This document shows, one piece after another, positions 56,213-64,000 of a DNA stretch of 64,000 nucleotides (its first letter is position 1; each line of letters starts with the position of its first letter). A program made the position numbers and the translations under genes. The stretch lies in the NCBI GenBank assembly GCA_016342745.1, contig JAEINT010000005.1:124001-188000 (forward strand). Reading direction: 5' to 3'. The notes under the pieces are model-generated. The model was not told the DNA's origin and did no database searches. It saw only the letters and a program-made list of their open reading frames with translations. The stretch comes from Labilibaculum sp. Lineage in GTDB: Bacteria > Bacteroidota > Bacteroidia > Bacteroidales > Marinifilaceae.

Positions 56213-58330
56213 ATGAACATTAAATTACTTATGGGAGTCACATTAACTTCCTTTATTGCTATGTCTTGTAGTCAAAAAACAACAGCGCCAGAGCCACCGG
56301 TAGCTAAAAAGGTGAAAAAAGAACTTACGGTTCATGGAGATACTAGAATCGATAATTACTATTGGATGAATCAAAGGGAAGATCCAGAGGTTATCGATTA
56401 CCTAAATGCGGAAAATGCATATACAGATGCTATGATGAAGCATACGGACGATTTTCAGACAAAATTGTTTGATGAAATGGTTGCCCGTATTAAAAAGACA
56501 GATGAGTCTGTGCCGTACAAATCAAATGGATATTACTATTACAGCAGAACAGAAGGGGATGCAGAATATCCTTTGTACTGTCGTAAAAAAGGAACTTTAG
56601 ATGCTGATGAGGAAGTCATGCTTAATGTTCCTGAAATGGCAAAAGGCTATAGCTATTTTGCAGTTGGAGATTATTCAGTAAGTGAGGATAATAAAATTTT
56701 GGCTTTTTCGGAAGATACAGTAAGTAGAAGAAAATATACCATTAAGTTTAAAAGTTTAGTGGATGATCAAGTTTATACCGATGAAATTGGGAATAATACA
56801 GGAGGTATTACTTGGGCAAGCGATAATAAAACCATCTTTTATACCATAAAGCATCCTGAAACATTGTTGCCATACAAGGTATTTAAGCATATATTGGGTA
56901 CACCTACCGAAGAGGATGAGTTGGTGTATGAAGAAAAAGACAATACATTTTATACTTTCTGCTACAAAACGAAATCGAAAAAATATATCATTATTGGATC
57001 TACCAGTACTTTATCCGCAGAGTATCGATTTGTAGAAGCAAATAATCCAAATGGTAAATTTGAAATATTCCAAGCTCGTGAAAATAATTTGGAATATGGT
57101 ATTGATCATTATCAAGGCGATTTTTATATCAGAACGAATTTAGAAGCGAAAAATTTCCGTTTAATGAAAACTCCTGTGTCAAAAACAGAGAAGTCTAATT
57201 GGACAGAAGTAATTCCAAATCGCGAAGATGTTTACTTAAGTAATTTTGAGATTTTTGAAAACTTTTTAGTTGTTGGAGAAAGAAAAAATGGCTTAAATCA
57301 ATTGCGTATCATGAATTGGAATGGCAAAGATGAGCATTACTTAGACTTTGGAGAAGAAACCTATAACGCGGGAATTTCAACAAACCCTGAATTTAAAACA
57401 GATGTTCTTCGTTATCGATATACGTCTTTAACTACACCTTCTTCGACCATAGATTATAATATGGTTTCTAAAGAAAAAACAATCAAGAAGCAACAAGAGG
57501 TTATTGGTGATTTTCAGAAAGATAATTACGAAGCAAAACGTGTTTGGGCTATTTCTGAAGATGGTACAAAAGTTCCAGTTTCATTAGTTTACCGAAAAGA
57601 TAAATTTAAAAAAGGAACCAATCCACTTTGGTTGTCAGCTTACGGTTCTTATGGTAGTAGTTCAGATGTTTATTTTAGTTCGGTTCGTTTGAGTCTATTG
57701 GATCGTGGTTTTGTTGTTGCAACAGCACACGTAAGAGGAGGACAGGAAATGGGTCGTTATTGGTACGAAGATGGAAAGTTGTTAAAGAAGATAAATACTT
57801 TTACCGACTTTAATGCTTGTGCTGAGTTTATGGTCTCAGAAGGATTTGCTGCAAAAGATAAAGTATTTGCCTGGGGTGGAAGTGCAGGAGGATTGTTAAT
57901 GGGAGCGATTAGTAATATGCGACCAGATCTTTACAAAGGGATTATTGCAGCAGTCCCATTTGTGGATGTTGTAACCACTATGCTCGATGAGACAATACCT
58001 TTAACTACAGGTGAGTTTGATGAGTGGGGAAATCCAAAAGACAAGGAATATTACGATTACATGCTTTCTTATTCTCCATACGATAATGTAGAGGTTAAAG
58101 ATTATCCTGCAATGTTAGTAACCACAGGTCTACATGATTCTCAAGTACAGTATTGGGAACCTGCAAAGTGGGTGGCAAAACTTAGAGACATGAAAACCGA
58201 TAAAAATCCATTACTTATTAAAATTAATATGGATTTTGGACATGGAGGAGCTTCAGGTAGATTTGAACGTTATCATGAGGTTGCATTGGAGTATGCTTTT
58301 GTTCTTGACTTGGTAGGGATTAATGAATAA
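56213..58330 (+). CDS. Oligopeptidase B-type S9 serine peptidase, lipoprotein
   Basis: 705 residues from the ATG at 56213 (MNIKLLMGVTLTSFIAMSC), giving a lipobox at Cys19. N-terminal seven-bladed propeller (about 70-400) and alpha/beta-hydrolase domain. Catalytic Ser in WGGSAGGLLMGA, His in DFGHGGASGRF; Asp likely in TTGLHDSQV. LDETIPLTTGEFDEWGNP is typical of oligopeptidase B, which cuts after basic residues in short peptides. Confidence 0.93.
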   Translation: MNIKLLMGVTLTSFIAMSCSQKTTAPEPPVAKKVKKELTVHGDTRIDNYYWMNQREDPEVIDYLNAENAYTDAMMKHTDDFQTKLFDEMVARIKKTDESVPYKSNGYYYYSRTEGDAEYPLYCRKKGTLDADEEVMLNVPEMAKGYSYFAVGDYSVSEDNKILAFSEDTVSRRKYTIKFKSLVDDQVYTDEIGNNTGGITWASDNKTIFYTIKHPETLLPYKVFKHILGTPTEEDELVYEEKDNTFYTFCYKTKSKKYIIIGSTSTLSAEYRFVEANNPNGKFEIFQARENNLEYGIDHYQGDFYIRTNLEAKNFRLMKTPVSKTEKSNWTEVIPNREDVYLSNFEIFENFLVVGERKNGLNQLRIMNWNGKDEHYLDFGEETYNAGISTNPEFKTDVLRYRYTSLTTPSSTIDYNMVSKEKTIKKQQEVIGDFQKDNYEAKRVWAISEDGTKVPVSLVYRKDKFKKGTNPLWLSAYGSYGSSSDVYFSSVRLSLLDRGFVVATAHVRGGQEMGRYWYEDGKLLKKINTFTDFNACAEFMVSEGFAAKDKVFAWGGSAGGLLMGAISNMRPDLYKGIIAAVPFVDVVTTMLDETIPLTTGEFDEWGNPKDKEYYDYMLSYSPYDNVEVKDYPAMLVTTGLHDSQVQYWEPAKWVAKLRDMKTDKNPLLIKINMDFGHGGASGRFERYHEVALEYAFVLDLVGINE

Positions 58331-58351
58331 TTGTAACATAAATATTTTTAA

Positions 58352-58376
58352 AAGCATCCCATTGGGGTGCTTTTTT
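58352..58376 (+). terminator. Terminator of the S9 peptidase gene
   Basis: 9-bp stem (AAGCATCCC / GGGGTGCTT, one U-G) with 3-nt loop and T7. Confidence 0.8.
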
Positions 58377-58420
58377 TATATATTTATGATCTGTAAGAGT
58401 TCTAAGTAAATTGTGAGCTA

Positions 58421-59188
58421 ATGATAAAAGCATTAATTATTGATGATGAATTGAAGAGTCAATCGACACTTCATAAATTATTGGAGAGATATTGTACAGG
58501 TGTTGAGGTGATCGGCTTTGCTCATAATGTTGAGTCGGGTATTTTAGCAATCAATAATTTAAAGCCAAATCTGGTTTTTTTGGATATTTCGATGCCTGAT
58601 GGGGATGGATTTGAGGTATTAGAAAAAGTTTCTAATCGTGATTTTGAAGTCGTTTTTACAACTGCATTTAATGATTTTGCGATTAAGGCTTTTCAATTTT
58701 CAGCTCTTCATTATCTGCTAAAGCCAATTAACTATATCGAATTGCAGGCAGCAGTAGAGCGTTACAAAGAAAATAATCAGGATGTTGATTTAAATGAAAA
58801 GATAAAAATTCTTTGTGATAGTTTAAATAATCATCATCAAAAGATCATATTGCCAACTGCAAATGGTCTTAGGATAATTGAATTGAATCAGATTTTAAGA
58901 TGTGAAGCAGATGGTAGTTACACAAAGTTCTACTTAAGTGACGAAACTGTTTTAATGGTTTCAAAAGTCCTTTCCAATTTTGAAGAGATTTTACCCCCAG
59001 ATGTATTTTGTAGAGTACATAGTAAACATTTGGTAAACCTTAATTACACGAGTCAATACATTAAGGGACGAGGTGGACGTATCATTTTAACAAATGGAAA
59101 AGAAATTGAAGTTTCTGAAAGTAAAAAGAAGGTTTTTTTATCAAGATTAAAACAATTGGCTCATTCACTTACCAAAACAAAAAAATAG
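58421..59188 (+). CDS. LytTR-family response regulator
   Basis: 255 residues. Receiver domain (about 3-118) with phospho-acceptor Asp55 in LVFLDISMPDGDGFE and LKPINYIEL; LytTR DNA-binding domain (about 145-245): GLRIIELNQILRCEADGSYT, FCRVHSKHLVNL, and VSESKKKVFLSRL. No sensor kinase of the LytS/histidine-kinase type is next to it, so it is an orphan here. Next to the coiled-coil lipoprotein gene, maybe a regulator of it. Confidence 0.93.
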   Translation: MIKALIIDDELKSQSTLHKLLERYCTGVEVIGFAHNVESGILAINNLKPNLVFLDISMPDGDGFEVLEKVSNRDFEVVFTTAFNDFAIKAFQFSALHYLLKPINYIELQAAVERYKENNQDVDLNEKIKILCDSLNNHHQKIILPTANGLRIIELNQILRCEADGSYTKFYLSDETVLMVSKVLSNFEEILPPDVFCRVHSKHLVNLNYTSQYIKGRGGRIILTNGKEIEVSESKKKVFLSRLKQLAHSLTKTKK

Positions 59189-59210
59189 GATAAAATAAAT
59201 ATTGATTTTC

Positions 59211-59243
59211 AAAAGAGAAACGTTTAACGTTTCTCTTTTTTTT
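59211..59243 (+). terminator. Terminator of the LytTR gene
   Basis: 12-bp stem (AAAAGAGAAACG), 5-nt loop, T9. Confidence 0.85.
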
Positions 59244-59462
59244 TGTTTTAAACATTTGGAACATAATTATATATGTGGCTATTGGTTGGCCCGTTTAATA
59301 CTCATAATGTATCAATACATAACTTTTATTTTCAGATGAAATATTGATTTGTTATGTTTTTTTTAATGATTTTGGAAACTCTTCTATGTTCACTCTAATA
59401 GACGTAGTTATGTGCATTTGTAACGTAGTTGTATTGTGTAATTACGTATTTACATAATTATA

Positions 59463-59494
59463 GTTGTATCGTAATTTTGAATGTCATACATTTG
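59463..59494 (+). promoter_or_regulatory. Bacteroidota-type promoter for the coiled-coil lipoprotein
   Basis: GTTG (-33), 20-nt spacer, TACATTTG (-7, perfect match to TAnnTTTG). Start near 59501, leader about 80 nt. It is among the best promoter matches in the window, fitting a strongly expressed gene. Confidence 0.75.
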
Positions 59495-59582
59495 CACTGA
59501 ACAAAATAATAGTGGTTTTTAAATTAATTATTTAGCCTGTTTTGTTCTGGAAATAATTTTTAATGTAAAATCAAAAACAATT

Positions 59583-61289
59583 ATGAAGTTGAAATTTTTA
59601 TCTCTAGGCTTATTAGCCTTAAGTTTTGTTGCGTGTGAAACTTATGAAGAATCTGATTCTGTAGCAAATATGAGAAATGCTAGAGCAGAATATTTTAAAT
59701 CTGAAGCGGCTGTTAATCTTGCAAAAGCAACTGTTGAAGAAGCAAATGCTGCCTATAGAACTGCTGAAGCTGCTCTTAAGAACTTTGAAGCTGCTCTTAA
59801 AGAAGCTCAAGTTAAAGCTGCACAACTTGCAAATGCTAAAACGGAAGCTTTAAATGCAATTGAAATTGCAGAAGCGCAAGTAGAGAGTGATAATGCTATG
59901 CTAGCGTTGGCGAATGAAAAAGTTGCTTTAGCTAACGCATTAATGGCACTTGAAAACATGAAAATTATTTTGGACGGACAAAAGCTTCAGGCTGAATATA
60001 ATTTTTCTGTTATCGCTAACGGTTTAATTACTGATAAAAATGATGATTTAAATGATGCATTTGATCTTTACACAGATGCTTATGGAGATTGGAACGATGC
60101 AACAAATGACTTATTAGAAGCAAATAATAATTTGATTGATAGCAAATATGCATTGGCTGGTTTTAAGTATGCCTTTGACAATATTGATGTAAAAGGTAAT
60201 AAAGAAGCAGATATTGCTCTTCTAAACACTGCTAAAGCTGAGCTTGTGGCTAGTTTAACTGTAGTAAACGACTTAAAAGAAACCAACGATTGGGATGCTT
60301 TTATTGTTGAAAGAGATGCTAAGGAAACTGAAAAAGTGGTAGCTGAGGTGATTCAAGCTAATGAAACTAATGCTGATGTAGTTGCTACAAAAGCTGCTAA
60401 AGTTGCTGCTGATGCTGCTGCTGAAGTTGCAGATGCTGCTGCAGATGCTGCTGCTGACGTTGTTACTGATGCTAGTACTGTTGTTACTGATGCATATGCT
60501 GATATTACTACTTGGGTAGGAGAAAATGCTGGTGCTGCTTCTAACGAAGAAAAAGGTATTTACTTGACAGTTGCTGCTAGACAAAATGGTTTTGATGTTG
60601 CTAAGGCAGAAACATCTGCTGCTAAAGATGCTATGGATGCGAAGCAAGACGAACTTGACGCTCCTGATCTAACTACATATGAAACGGAATTATTAGAAGA
60701 AGAGTTAGCTGCTTTAACTGAGGAGTATGCTGCTAAAAAAGCAATCTCTGATGCTTTTGTAGCTACTTTTGATGCTTCTGTAGCTGATTTAAATGCTGCA
60801 TATTTTGCTGCTATTGCTGCTGAAGATGTTGCTAAAGATGCTAAAGATGTTGCTGATGAAGCTGCTGCTGATGCTGCTACTGCTGCTGCTATTGCGGCTT
60901 CAGATGCTGCTGATGCTAAAACTGCTGAAGCTGATGCTATTGGTCTAATTGCAGATGAGGTTGCTCGTTTGAATGCTTTAGTATTTATCTACAATACTTC
61001 TACGGAGAATACAGAAACAGCGAAGCTTGAAGATATGGTTGAAAATATTGATGATGCAATTGAAGCCTTAGAAGAAGAGATCAAGGATATTGACGAAGAT
61101 ATCTACGCTGAGGAGAAAATGCTTGCTGAGATTGTAGCAGGTGACTATGGTCAAGCTGAAGCTGTTAGAGATCAAGAATTAGCTATCGTGATCGAAGAAG
61201 CTGAAATTGCAAGACTAACATTAAAGGTTGCTGAAACGAAAGCAAATCTAGATAATAGACAAGCTGAATACAATGCTTTATTAAACTAA
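59583..61289 (+). CDS. Alanine-rich coiled-coil lipoprotein, possible surface-layer protein
   Basis: 568 residues. Lipobox LSFVAC with Cys at 18; afterwards almost only helical, Ala/Glu/Asp-rich heptads (about 30-150, 255-310, 345-480, 490-568) with few breaks. Ala is by far the commonest residue, mostly GCT codons, e.g. the runs at 60385-60470 and 60815-60920. A homologous-looking pair in Bacteroides thetaiotaomicron (BT1927/BT1926) forms a phase-variable surface layer; I compare by layout from memory only. Could also be an Lpp-like stabiliser. Confidence 0.65.
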   Translation: MKLKFLSLGLLALSFVACETYEESDSVANMRNARAEYFKSEAAVNLAKATVEEANAAYRTAEAALKNFEAALKEAQVKAAQLANAKTEALNAIEIAEAQVESDNAMLALANEKVALANALMALENMKIILDGQKLQAEYNFSVIANGLITDKNDDLNDAFDLYTDAYGDWNDATNDLLEANNNLIDSKYALAGFKYAFDNIDVKGNKEADIALLNTAKAELVASLTVVNDLKETNDWDAFIVERDAKETEKVVAEVIQANETNADVVATKAAKVAADAAAEVADAAADAAADVVTDASTVVTDAYADITTWVGENAGAASNEEKGIYLTVAARQNGFDVAKAETSAAKDAMDAKQDELDAPDLTTYETELLEEELAALTEEYAAKKAISDAFVATFDASVADLNAAYFAAIAAEDVAKDAKDVADEAAADAATAAAIAASDAADAKTAEADAIGLIADEVARLNALVFIYNTSTENTETAKLEDMVENIDDAIEALEEEIKDIDEDIYAEEKMLAEIVAGDYGQAEAVRDQELAIVIEEAEIARLTLKVAETKANLDNRQAEYNALLN

Positions 61290-61302
61290 AAGTGAAAATA
61301 CT

Positions 61303-61330
61303 AAGTCTCCTCTCACGAGAGGAGACTTTT
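61303..61330 (+). terminator. Hairpin between lipoprotein and barrel genes
   Basis: 11-bp stem (AAGTCTCCTCT), 4-nt loop, only four T after it. Likely a partial terminator or processing site that lowers expression of the downstream barrel relative to the lipoprotein. Confidence 0.7.
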
Positions 61331-61358
61331 ATGAAATCAAATTCAAAAACAAAGAGTT

Positions 61359-62219
61359 ATGTGTAGAAAAATTATTTCTTTGATTTCCCTATCACTTTTA
61401 TTGTGTACTGCTGTAAATGCTCAAGGTAAAATGGAATTGCTACCAAAAAAAGGCAACCTTACTGTTGCTTTGGTGTTGGGAGATAATGATGTTACTGATA
61501 TAAATCCATCCGTACTACCTAATTATTCAATCTATAATGGTTCAGATAGTTATTATGTTTCGAGATTAGGTTCTGATGATAATTTCTCAGTAAAGGAGCC
61601 AGCATCATTAACAAATATGGCTGGTATTTCGTTAAATTACTTTTTAAGTGATAAGATTTCATTAAACCTGTTTGGTTCATATGGTTATAAATCTACGCCT
61701 GGAGAAGAAGCTTATACTGGCTTTTCGCCATTGAGTGATTCAAATGGATCAGTTATAGTAGGATCTGAGATTCCTGCTATTCAGGGAAGCCCTGAAACAG
61801 TAAACCATAAACTTTACATGTCTGCAGGTGCCGATTATCATTTCAAGTTTAATAAAGATGTTAGAGCACTAAGAAATACTGATTTTTATTTAGGAGGCCG
61901 CTTTAACTTCATGTATGAACGTCTTGAGAAAACTCAGATTTCATGGTTGGAAAAGGAGAATGGTGATTATGAAGTGAATTCTGGTGGTGGCGGTGTCGCA
62001 ACAGCAACAGCTATTGGTTTAGGTGGTGCTGTAGTTGGTGGAGTTGATTACTATTTTACCCAGTCCTTATTTATTGGTTTGGAAGTAAATGTATTTAATT
62101 TCATGTATCAACATACTGAAATTGTTAAAATGCCTGGAGTTCAAGGGGCAGATCAAAAAACAACTTTTATGAATGCTATTTCTTATCCAAGACTTAAGAT
62201 TGGATTTAAAATCTTTTAA
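61359..62219 (+). CDS. Outer-membrane beta-barrel protein, BT1926-like
   Basis: 286 residues with signal peptide (1-22, VNAQ). Strand-rich barrel with segments LTVALVLGDND at the start, YFLSDKISLNLFGSYGY, DFYLGGRFNFMYE, and terminal Phe in LKIGFKIF. A glycine-rich stretch SGGGGVATATAIGLGGAVVG is unusual. It is the partner of the lipoprotein gene above and could anchor or export it; inference. Confidence 0.7.
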   Translation: MCRKIISLISLSLLLCTAVNAQGKMELLPKKGNLTVALVLGDNDVTDINPSVLPNYSIYNGSDSYYVSRLGSDDNFSVKEPASLTNMAGISLNYFLSDKISLNLFGSYGYKSTPGEEAYTGFSPLSDSNGSVIVGSEIPAIQGSPETVNHKLYMSAGADYHFKFNKDVRALRNTDFYLGGRFNFMYERLEKTQISWLEKENGDYEVNSGGGGVATATAIGLGGAVVGGVDYYFTQSLFIGLEVNVFNFMYQHTEIVKMPGVQGADQKTTFMNAISYPRLKIGFKIF

Positions 62220-62256
62220 GTCTAAGTAATAGCGTATTTATTTAAAAGGAATATTC

Positions 62257-62295
62257 AAATTCCCGGTTTTACTTATTGTAGGACCGGGAATTTTT
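62257..62295 (+). terminator. Terminator after the barrel gene
   Basis: Perfect 11-bp stem (AAATTCCCGGT), 15-nt loop, T5. Confidence 0.75.
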
Positions 62296-62677
62296 AAAAA
62301 AAAAGATTATATTCTAATTATTAACCCATGATCTTGATTGATGTTTATAATAATAGACAATTTAGTGCTATGGGTTGACTATTAGTATGCTGTTAGTTGT
62401 TTGTTTTGTATTTTTGGCTTTTATAGTATTTACATAATTAATGAACTTTTAAATGGTCTTTAAATTATTTGAAAACTGTTTCTTGTATAGCTTCGAAATG
62501 CCAATGGTTATAGGGAGTTCAGAAAGTTCAGATCTTCAATAACGCTATTATAGACTCAAACAACGTAGATATAAATTTATCATGCTTGAAGATAAATTGG
62601 TGATTGCCTTGGTGACATTTCTTTTCTAATTTTAACCACAATTTGAGAAAATCACTATTTCTAGCACTACTACGACT
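62296..62677. other. Intergenic region before the STAND gene
   Basis: 382 bp of AT-rich DNA. No gene, RNA or clear promoter seen. Confidence 0.4.
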
Positions 62678-64000
62678 ATGTTTGAACACCTAAAAACTGA
62701 AGTTTTAAAGAAATTTGGTTCCCAACTTTTGTACACTAAGGATTGTAGAACACTGGCGGATGAAATATGCGATAAAACTGGAAGTCGAATAAGCACCACA
62801 ACAGTTCGGCGTATTTTTGGATTTTTAAAATCTAGAACATCTCCTGCAAAATTCACATTAAATATTCTTTCTCTTTATATTGGCTTCGAGTCTTGGCAGG
62901 ATTTCTGTTCAAAACAAGAAAGCGTACCAGAAAAAGTAAATGAGCATGAAAATGCTTGGTCAGATCTGCACAAAAAAGCATTTAGTTTTAGTCAAGAAAC
63001 CTATCAATTAATAAAAGGTCAATCAGGACTTCCGTTTGATTCGGTTGTGAGTAGATCTAATGCAGAACAAAGAATTGATTCTTTTCTGAAATCCACTAAG
63101 ATGGCGACAGCTTTTGTTGCTCCAGGTGGATGGGGAAAGTCCACAATGCTTGCAAAATGGTTTGAAAATAATTGGGTTTCAGGAGATAGTGAAGATGTGA
63201 TCTTGTATTTAAATGCCTCTTTTATGATTGGTTTTTTAAATGAGGATTTTAGGTTAGAACGTTGGGCGCAAGAGCAGTTGGATTTAAATCAAAAAGATTC
63301 ATTAAAATATTTTTTAGAAAAGCCAGAAGAATGCAAGGGGCGTCTTATTTTTGTTATCGATGCTCTTGACGAAATAACATATGACAATAATAAGCTAGAG
63401 CGTCTTTTTCTCCAAATAAAGCAATTTATATCAAGCCATAAGGATTCTCAAAAAGTCAAATTAATCATTACGTCTCGAAATTCAACTTGGGAGAAATTTG
63501 CAATTCCTTTTGTTATAAAAGGGAATGCGATACAAAGTAGCTGGTTTGAGTTGGAATTAAAAATAGAACAACTAAACCCTCAAAATTTAAACCCTTTAAC
63601 AGGCAGTGAAATTCAGCACGTTTTTGATCGGACATTAAATCAAGATTTTGAAGCAAAATTGGAAGTTGGTGAGCTGTCTTTTAGTCAAAAAGAGATGATT
63701 TCAAATCCTTTCTTTTTGGAATTGTTTGTTAAATTATATAACCCTAATAAAGGGCATGAATACAGTGAAGGACAGGAGCTATTGGCCGAGTTCCTTCGAA
63801 ATAAAATTTTCTTTTCTCGTTTTGCCGAGGAGAAAATGGATATAATACAAGGTATTATTAGCTTGATAAAGCATGGACGAAATGGTACTTCAGCTAAAAA
63901 AATGGAGTTGAGAGATCTATACCCAATTCATTTAAAAACTGCAGGTAATTATTTTTCAGCATACGAAGAGTTGGTTTCATACGGATTGTTAACCGAGTTT
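62678..64000 (+). CDS. STAND/NACHT-like NTPase (C-terminus outside window)
   Basis: First 441 residues of a longer protein. Residues 1-80 form a small helical, HTH-like domain (TLADEICDKTGSRISTTTVR and RIFGFLKSRTSP). The NTPase follows: Walker A APGGWGKST (148-156), Walker B RLIFVIDALDE (222-232), sensor LIITSRN (262-268), then NPFFLELF (343-350), as in NACHT/AP-ATPases. The C-terminal sensor region is missing. It could be a transcription-related switch or an antiphage sensor; not decidable here. Confidence 0.85.
   Translation, partial: MFEHLKTEVLKKFGSQLLYTKDCRTLADEICDKTGSRISTTTVRRIFGFLKSRTSPAKFTLNILSLYIGFESWQDFCSKQESVPEKVNEHENAWSDLHKKAFSFSQETYQLIKGQSGLPFDSVVSRSNAEQRIDSFLKSTKMATAFVAPGGWGKSTMLAKWFENNWVSGDSEDVILYLNASFMIGFLNEDFRLERWAQEQLDLNQKDSLKYFLEKPEECKGRLIFVIDALDEITYDNNKLERLFLQIKQFISSHKDSQKVKLIITSRNSTWEKFAIPFVIKGNAIQSSWFELELKIEQLNPQNLNPLTGSEIQHVFDRTLNQDFEAKLEVGELSFSQKEMISNPFFLELFVKLYNPNKGHEYSEGQELLAEFLRNKIFFSRFAEEKMDIIQGIISLIKHGRNGTSAKKMELRDLYPIHLKTAGNYFSAYEELVSYGLLTEF

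Larger units (their letters stand above)
59189..59582. other. Intergenic region with terminator and promoter
   Basis: 394 bp AT-rich. Holds a terminator (59211-59243), short palindromes such as ATGTATcaATACAT (59307-59320), a repeated CGTAGTT word (59403 and 59424) and the promoter at 59463-59494. I looked for the inverted repeats of an invertible promoter and found none of useful length. Confidence 0.5.

Noticed and set aside
59250-59480. Possible invertible promoter upstream of the coiled-coil lipoprotein, as in the phase-variable S-layer of B. thetaiotaomicron
   Set aside because: Only short palindromes (6-8 bp) are present; no pair of long inverted repeats flanks the promoter and no recombinase gene is near.
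60273-60647. Ser-rich minus-strand frame inside the lipoprotein gene
   Set aside because: It is the antisense shadow of the GCT/GAT-rich coding sequence.
58421-62219. LytTR regulator and lipoprotein/barrel genes as one operon
   Set aside because: A strong terminator (59211-59243) and a separate promoter (59463-59494) lie between them, so any link is regulatory, not co-transcription.
1-64000. tRNA, rRNA, CRISPR arrays, integrases or prophage genes
   Set aside because: Read through both strands for clover-leaf ends, repeat-spacer patterns and phage genes; none was convincing.

Overview
This window is chromosomal DNA from a low-GC member of the Bacteroidota. The best guess is a marine or facultatively anaerobic member of the order Marinilabiliales (Marinifilum/Labilibaculum-like), inferred from protein types and not proven. 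Pointers are Bacteroidota-type promoters (TTG, about 20 nt, TAnnTTTG), Bacteroidota-only families (DUF5063, DUF2795, head-GIN, OstA-like, MutS-like ATPases), SusC-era style N-termini ending in ...AQ, many outer-membrane beta-barrels and lipoproteins, and weak Shine-Dalgarno signals. No rRNA, tRNA, CRISPR array, integrase or intact insertion sequence was seen.

Layout. 1-1375: 3' part missing of a membrane PAS sensor protein. 1577-7202 (minus): complete Rnf ion-pumping ferredoxin:NAD+ oxidoreductase operon in transcription order rseC-rnfB-C-D-G-E-A. 7716-13100: VirK-like protein, beta-barrel, RecG, cobalamin adenosyltransferase, DUF2795. 13198-19671 (minus): envelope-biogenesis cluster of three SurA/PpiC-type proteins, MoxR ATPase and an OstA/LptA-like protein. 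20012-29600 (plus): RecQ, DUF5063, 3'-5' exonuclease, rRNA methyltransferase, DEAD-box helicase, FAD oxidoreductase, Tex and a zinc-ribbon protein. 29699-30797: two small envelope proteins. 30991-36641 (minus): sulfite reductase and siroheme operon headed by two tandem Cys/Met leader peptides with terminators. 37134-44438: small proteins, beta-barrel, MazG-like, PhzF, DUF975, MutS-like ATPase, Qnr-like pentapeptide protein, AhpD-like protein and its AraC neighbour. 44518-53700: AGCS symporter, MtfA peptidase, beta-barrel, TPR, MutS2, lipoprotein, Gate-domain membrane protein. 53941-58330: second RecQ and an S9 peptidase. 58421-62219: LytTR regulator and a very Ala-rich coiled-coil lipoprotein with a partner beta-barrel, an arrangement resembling a surface-layer locus. 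62678-64000: start of a STAND-type NTPase cut by the window end.

The most interesting discovery is the control region of the sulfur operon (36287-36641). Two short open reading frames, each with a run of cysteine codons mixed with methionine codons (shared CCMCM), each lie just upstream of an intrinsic terminator. In each unit a segment just after the Cys codons can pair with the 5' arm of that terminator, so the DNA has all parts of a ribosome-mediated attenuator, twice in series, in front of cysteine-producing genes. Other points of note are a coiled-coil lipoprotein/beta-barrel locus that may form a surface layer, a duplicated and mostly lost phzF tail, a small frameshifted gene, several families of palindromic intergenic repeats inside operons, and an unannotated-size 49-residue membrane protein.
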